From Isoetes taiwanensis (lineage: Eukaryota; Streptophyta; Lycopodiopsida; Isoetales; Isoetaceae): a DNA stretch of 64,000 bases. The notes beneath the pieces are model-generated. The model saw nothing but the letters and a program-made list of their open reading frames with translations. It was not told the DNA's origin and did no database searches. Numbering within the stretch: the first letter of the stretch is position 1; each line of letters starts with the position of its first letter. This document shows positions 62,105-64,000 of this stretch, piece by piece. The stretch lies in NCBI GenBank assembly GCA_021234155.1, contig JAJEKV010000140.1, positions 775,407 to 839,406 of the forward strand. The letters run 5' to 3'. The position numbers were made by a program, and so were the translations under genes.

Positions 62105-64000
62105 AACCCTAGTGCTCACCGGCTCACACCTTCGACAAATTGCGAAAGATGCTTTGGGAGAGGCCGCCACGGCTTAACCTCGTGCACTACCACCTTCCCC
62201 AAAAACAAATGGTTTGATGATGAGTGCCGGAGCTCAAACGCACACCCCCAAGTCCATGATCCCATCTCCCGCCCACAAAGCCGCCGGGCCAATACCGCCT
62301 TTCTCAAGAACAAGAAGGCCGATACCGCAGAGCATCGCCAGAATGATGTTTGGTCTCCCCGGACCGGCAACCTGTGACATTCGAGAAGGGTCTTGAGCAA
62401 GCCCGCACGTTTTATAGGAACATCACCTCTGAGCAATGGGTACAAGATTTCAAAACAAATTGCACGACCACGGGGGCTCGCACCACCCCTCCACGATAGG
62501 CATGGCTCAAGTTATCACTGAGGGGATGTCACCATGGGCCTACAACAGCTGCCTAGCTAATGGGAAGGCAAAGAGATTTAGATGGCATGCAAAAGCGTAA
62601 CTTCCGAGATGGGTTGGGCCTCCACCGGTGCCTCGCCCTCACGCCATTGTTCAATAAAGCATTGCAAGAAGGCTTCCCTACACAATGGACCACTAGTAGA
62701 GTAGTGCCCATATACAAAGCAGGGGACCCTCAATGCCCGCCAACTACCGTACTATTATGGTCAGCTCTCTTTGCAAAACCGCTGGTCGGGCATCCTTGAG
62801 CAGCAGTTAAATTGACAATATGGGCGGAGAAAATCGGAGGTGCGAAGCTCTTACACAAAAGTGTTTTCGCCCGCATTCCCACCATTGATCATATCTTCAC
62901 TCAAGCATTACTGGATTGAAGATAGCAGAATCGCCGCGTAACCCGCATCGTTGTTTCGCGGATTTTGCAAAAGCGCTCGAATACGCATTCCCGCAAACAA
63001 GCTATGGGACGATTGCGGCACCGGGACCCCCGACTTGCGTGTATGCAAGATATAGGTCGATGAGGCATGCTCAGGTCCGATCACACGGGCAACAATACGC
63101 CGTGATCGCGAGCATTGAGGCGCCGTGGTTGCCCTCTCCCCCCACACTTTTTGGCCTATACATTGATCGCTTGAAGATTGGCTCGAAAGCATGGAGGTGG
63201 GCGCATAGCTCATGCATCACAATAACCGCAACTCATATATGCCGACGATGTCAACCTCATGGCCTATACCCGTGAGGACATGCAACGCCACCGGATGCTC
63301 TTTGACACTTTTTGCCAACTCACCGGCATGCGAAGTTAACTTGGCCAAAACTAGGGTGCTGCTAGTTGCATCATCCCGCCGCCCAAGGCTTCCCACATTC
63401 ACTTACCAGGGCAAGAGGTAGAGGTGGCTCCGACCTACAAGTACTTGGGGATTGAGTTCTCAACTACCACCCATTGGGATGCGGCTATCGCTGTTGCGGG
63501 TCACGGCTGGTTGGAAAGCACTATATGCCATGCGTAATCAACACCACAAGGCAGTAGTTGTATGCCCGGGGCCACCACACATTTATTTCGGCCTTGGTTG
63601 AGCCGGGTCCTTTGTATGGGGCGTATGTGGGGTCCGGATATCCCTCAACACCGAATGACCTCGAAAGGTGCGTATGCCTTCTGGCACGGGCCCGGGGTGA
63701 AGTCCACGCCCGCACTGCATCCTACCCGTAAGATGTGCTTTCTACCCCTTCAACGGGCCGCATTGGAACGCCATATCGCTTACTTCCAAAAGGTGGTCGC
63801 TATGGCTGATACACGCTGCCCCACCTTGCTTTGGCCACGACGATGGGTCCCCAACGCCGACATCCCGGCTGGAAAGACAAGCAAGCTCGGTTCTCACGAT
63901 GGGGTGTGCAGTAAAAGATGGCCCAAGTCGACAAAGAAAGATCGCGAGACACTTAAACCGTACCTAGATGCTACTTTCCTTCGCAAGCTCTCGATGCGTA
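62105..64000 (+). mobile_element. LINE family A, copy 3, cut by window end
   Basis: The plus strand shows FPKNKWFDDECR (about 62193-62230), RVVPIYKAGDPQCP and LFAKPL (about 62700-62780), a GCPL..P.LFGLYIDRL-like RT block (about 63130-63175), YADDVNLMAYT-like residues after a frameshift (about 63238-63270), then LPLQRAALERHIAYFQKVVAMADT (about 63740-63815). It is GC-rich like copy 1 and riddled with frameshifts. It includes the segment between endonuclease and RT that is missing from copies 1 and 2. Confidence 0.75.

Overview
The window looks like plant nuclear DNA. Two intron-rich host genes sit among old, nested transposable elements. One is a GSK3/shaggy-type kinase gene (+, coding span 14648-17186). 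The other is an FHA-PIN gene of the PARALLEL SPINDLE 1 type (-, 39807-42330). Land-plant Copia, Ty3, L1-like LINE and Helitron elements, and clean GT-AG introns, fit a land plant. The degenerate gene families at 31-35 kb and 46-51 kb make me lean to a non-seed plant such as a fern or lycophyte, but that is an inference.

Layout. 1-12130: one Ty1/copia element, from the last part of its 5' LTR to a 3' LTR ending at 12130. Its reverse transcriptase is split by a 4.1 kb Helitron (3432-7539) that carries a captured polygalacturonase-like exon. A 60-bp LINE stub lies in its RNase H, and a 5'-truncated LINE plus a poly(A) retroposon lie in its 3' LTR. 12131-18305: the kinase gene and its flanks. 18306-19200: a compound foldback and a LINE fragment. 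19634-29640: a minus-strand Ty3/gypsy element without integrase, split by a 7.1 kb L1-like LINE (22064-29192, 17-bp target duplication). 30001-30745: a large foldback repeat. 31400-34742: a broken minus-strand gene with a GHTHEDIDAMF motif (transposase-like, DUF7869-type), itself split by a 562-bp insertion. 39807-42330: the PS1-like gene. 45387-46007: tandem arrays. 46329-51260: remnants of an intron-containing minus-strand gene with a ParB-like DGQHS segment at one end and an N4/N6 DNA-methylase motif I segment at the other, separated by a decayed Ty3 element. 52926-59505: a second copy of the L1-like LINE (16-bp target duplication). 62105-64000: a third copy of the first LINE family, cut by the window edge.

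The observations I rate highest are these. (1) A prokaryote-like ParB plus DNA-methylase architecture occurs in a plant genome. (2) A Cys/Asp/Gly module with exactly the same spacing occurs in ORF1 and at the C-terminus of ORF2 in both L1-like copies, and both copies carry an extra conserved ORF0 upstream of ORF1. (3) GCGCGAG-type palindromes cluster both upstream of the GHTHEDIDAMF gene and inside a 205-bp intron of the ParB-like gene. Apart from the two host genes, everything I recognise as protein-coding is broken by stops or frameshifts, except the small ORF0 at 22164-22550.
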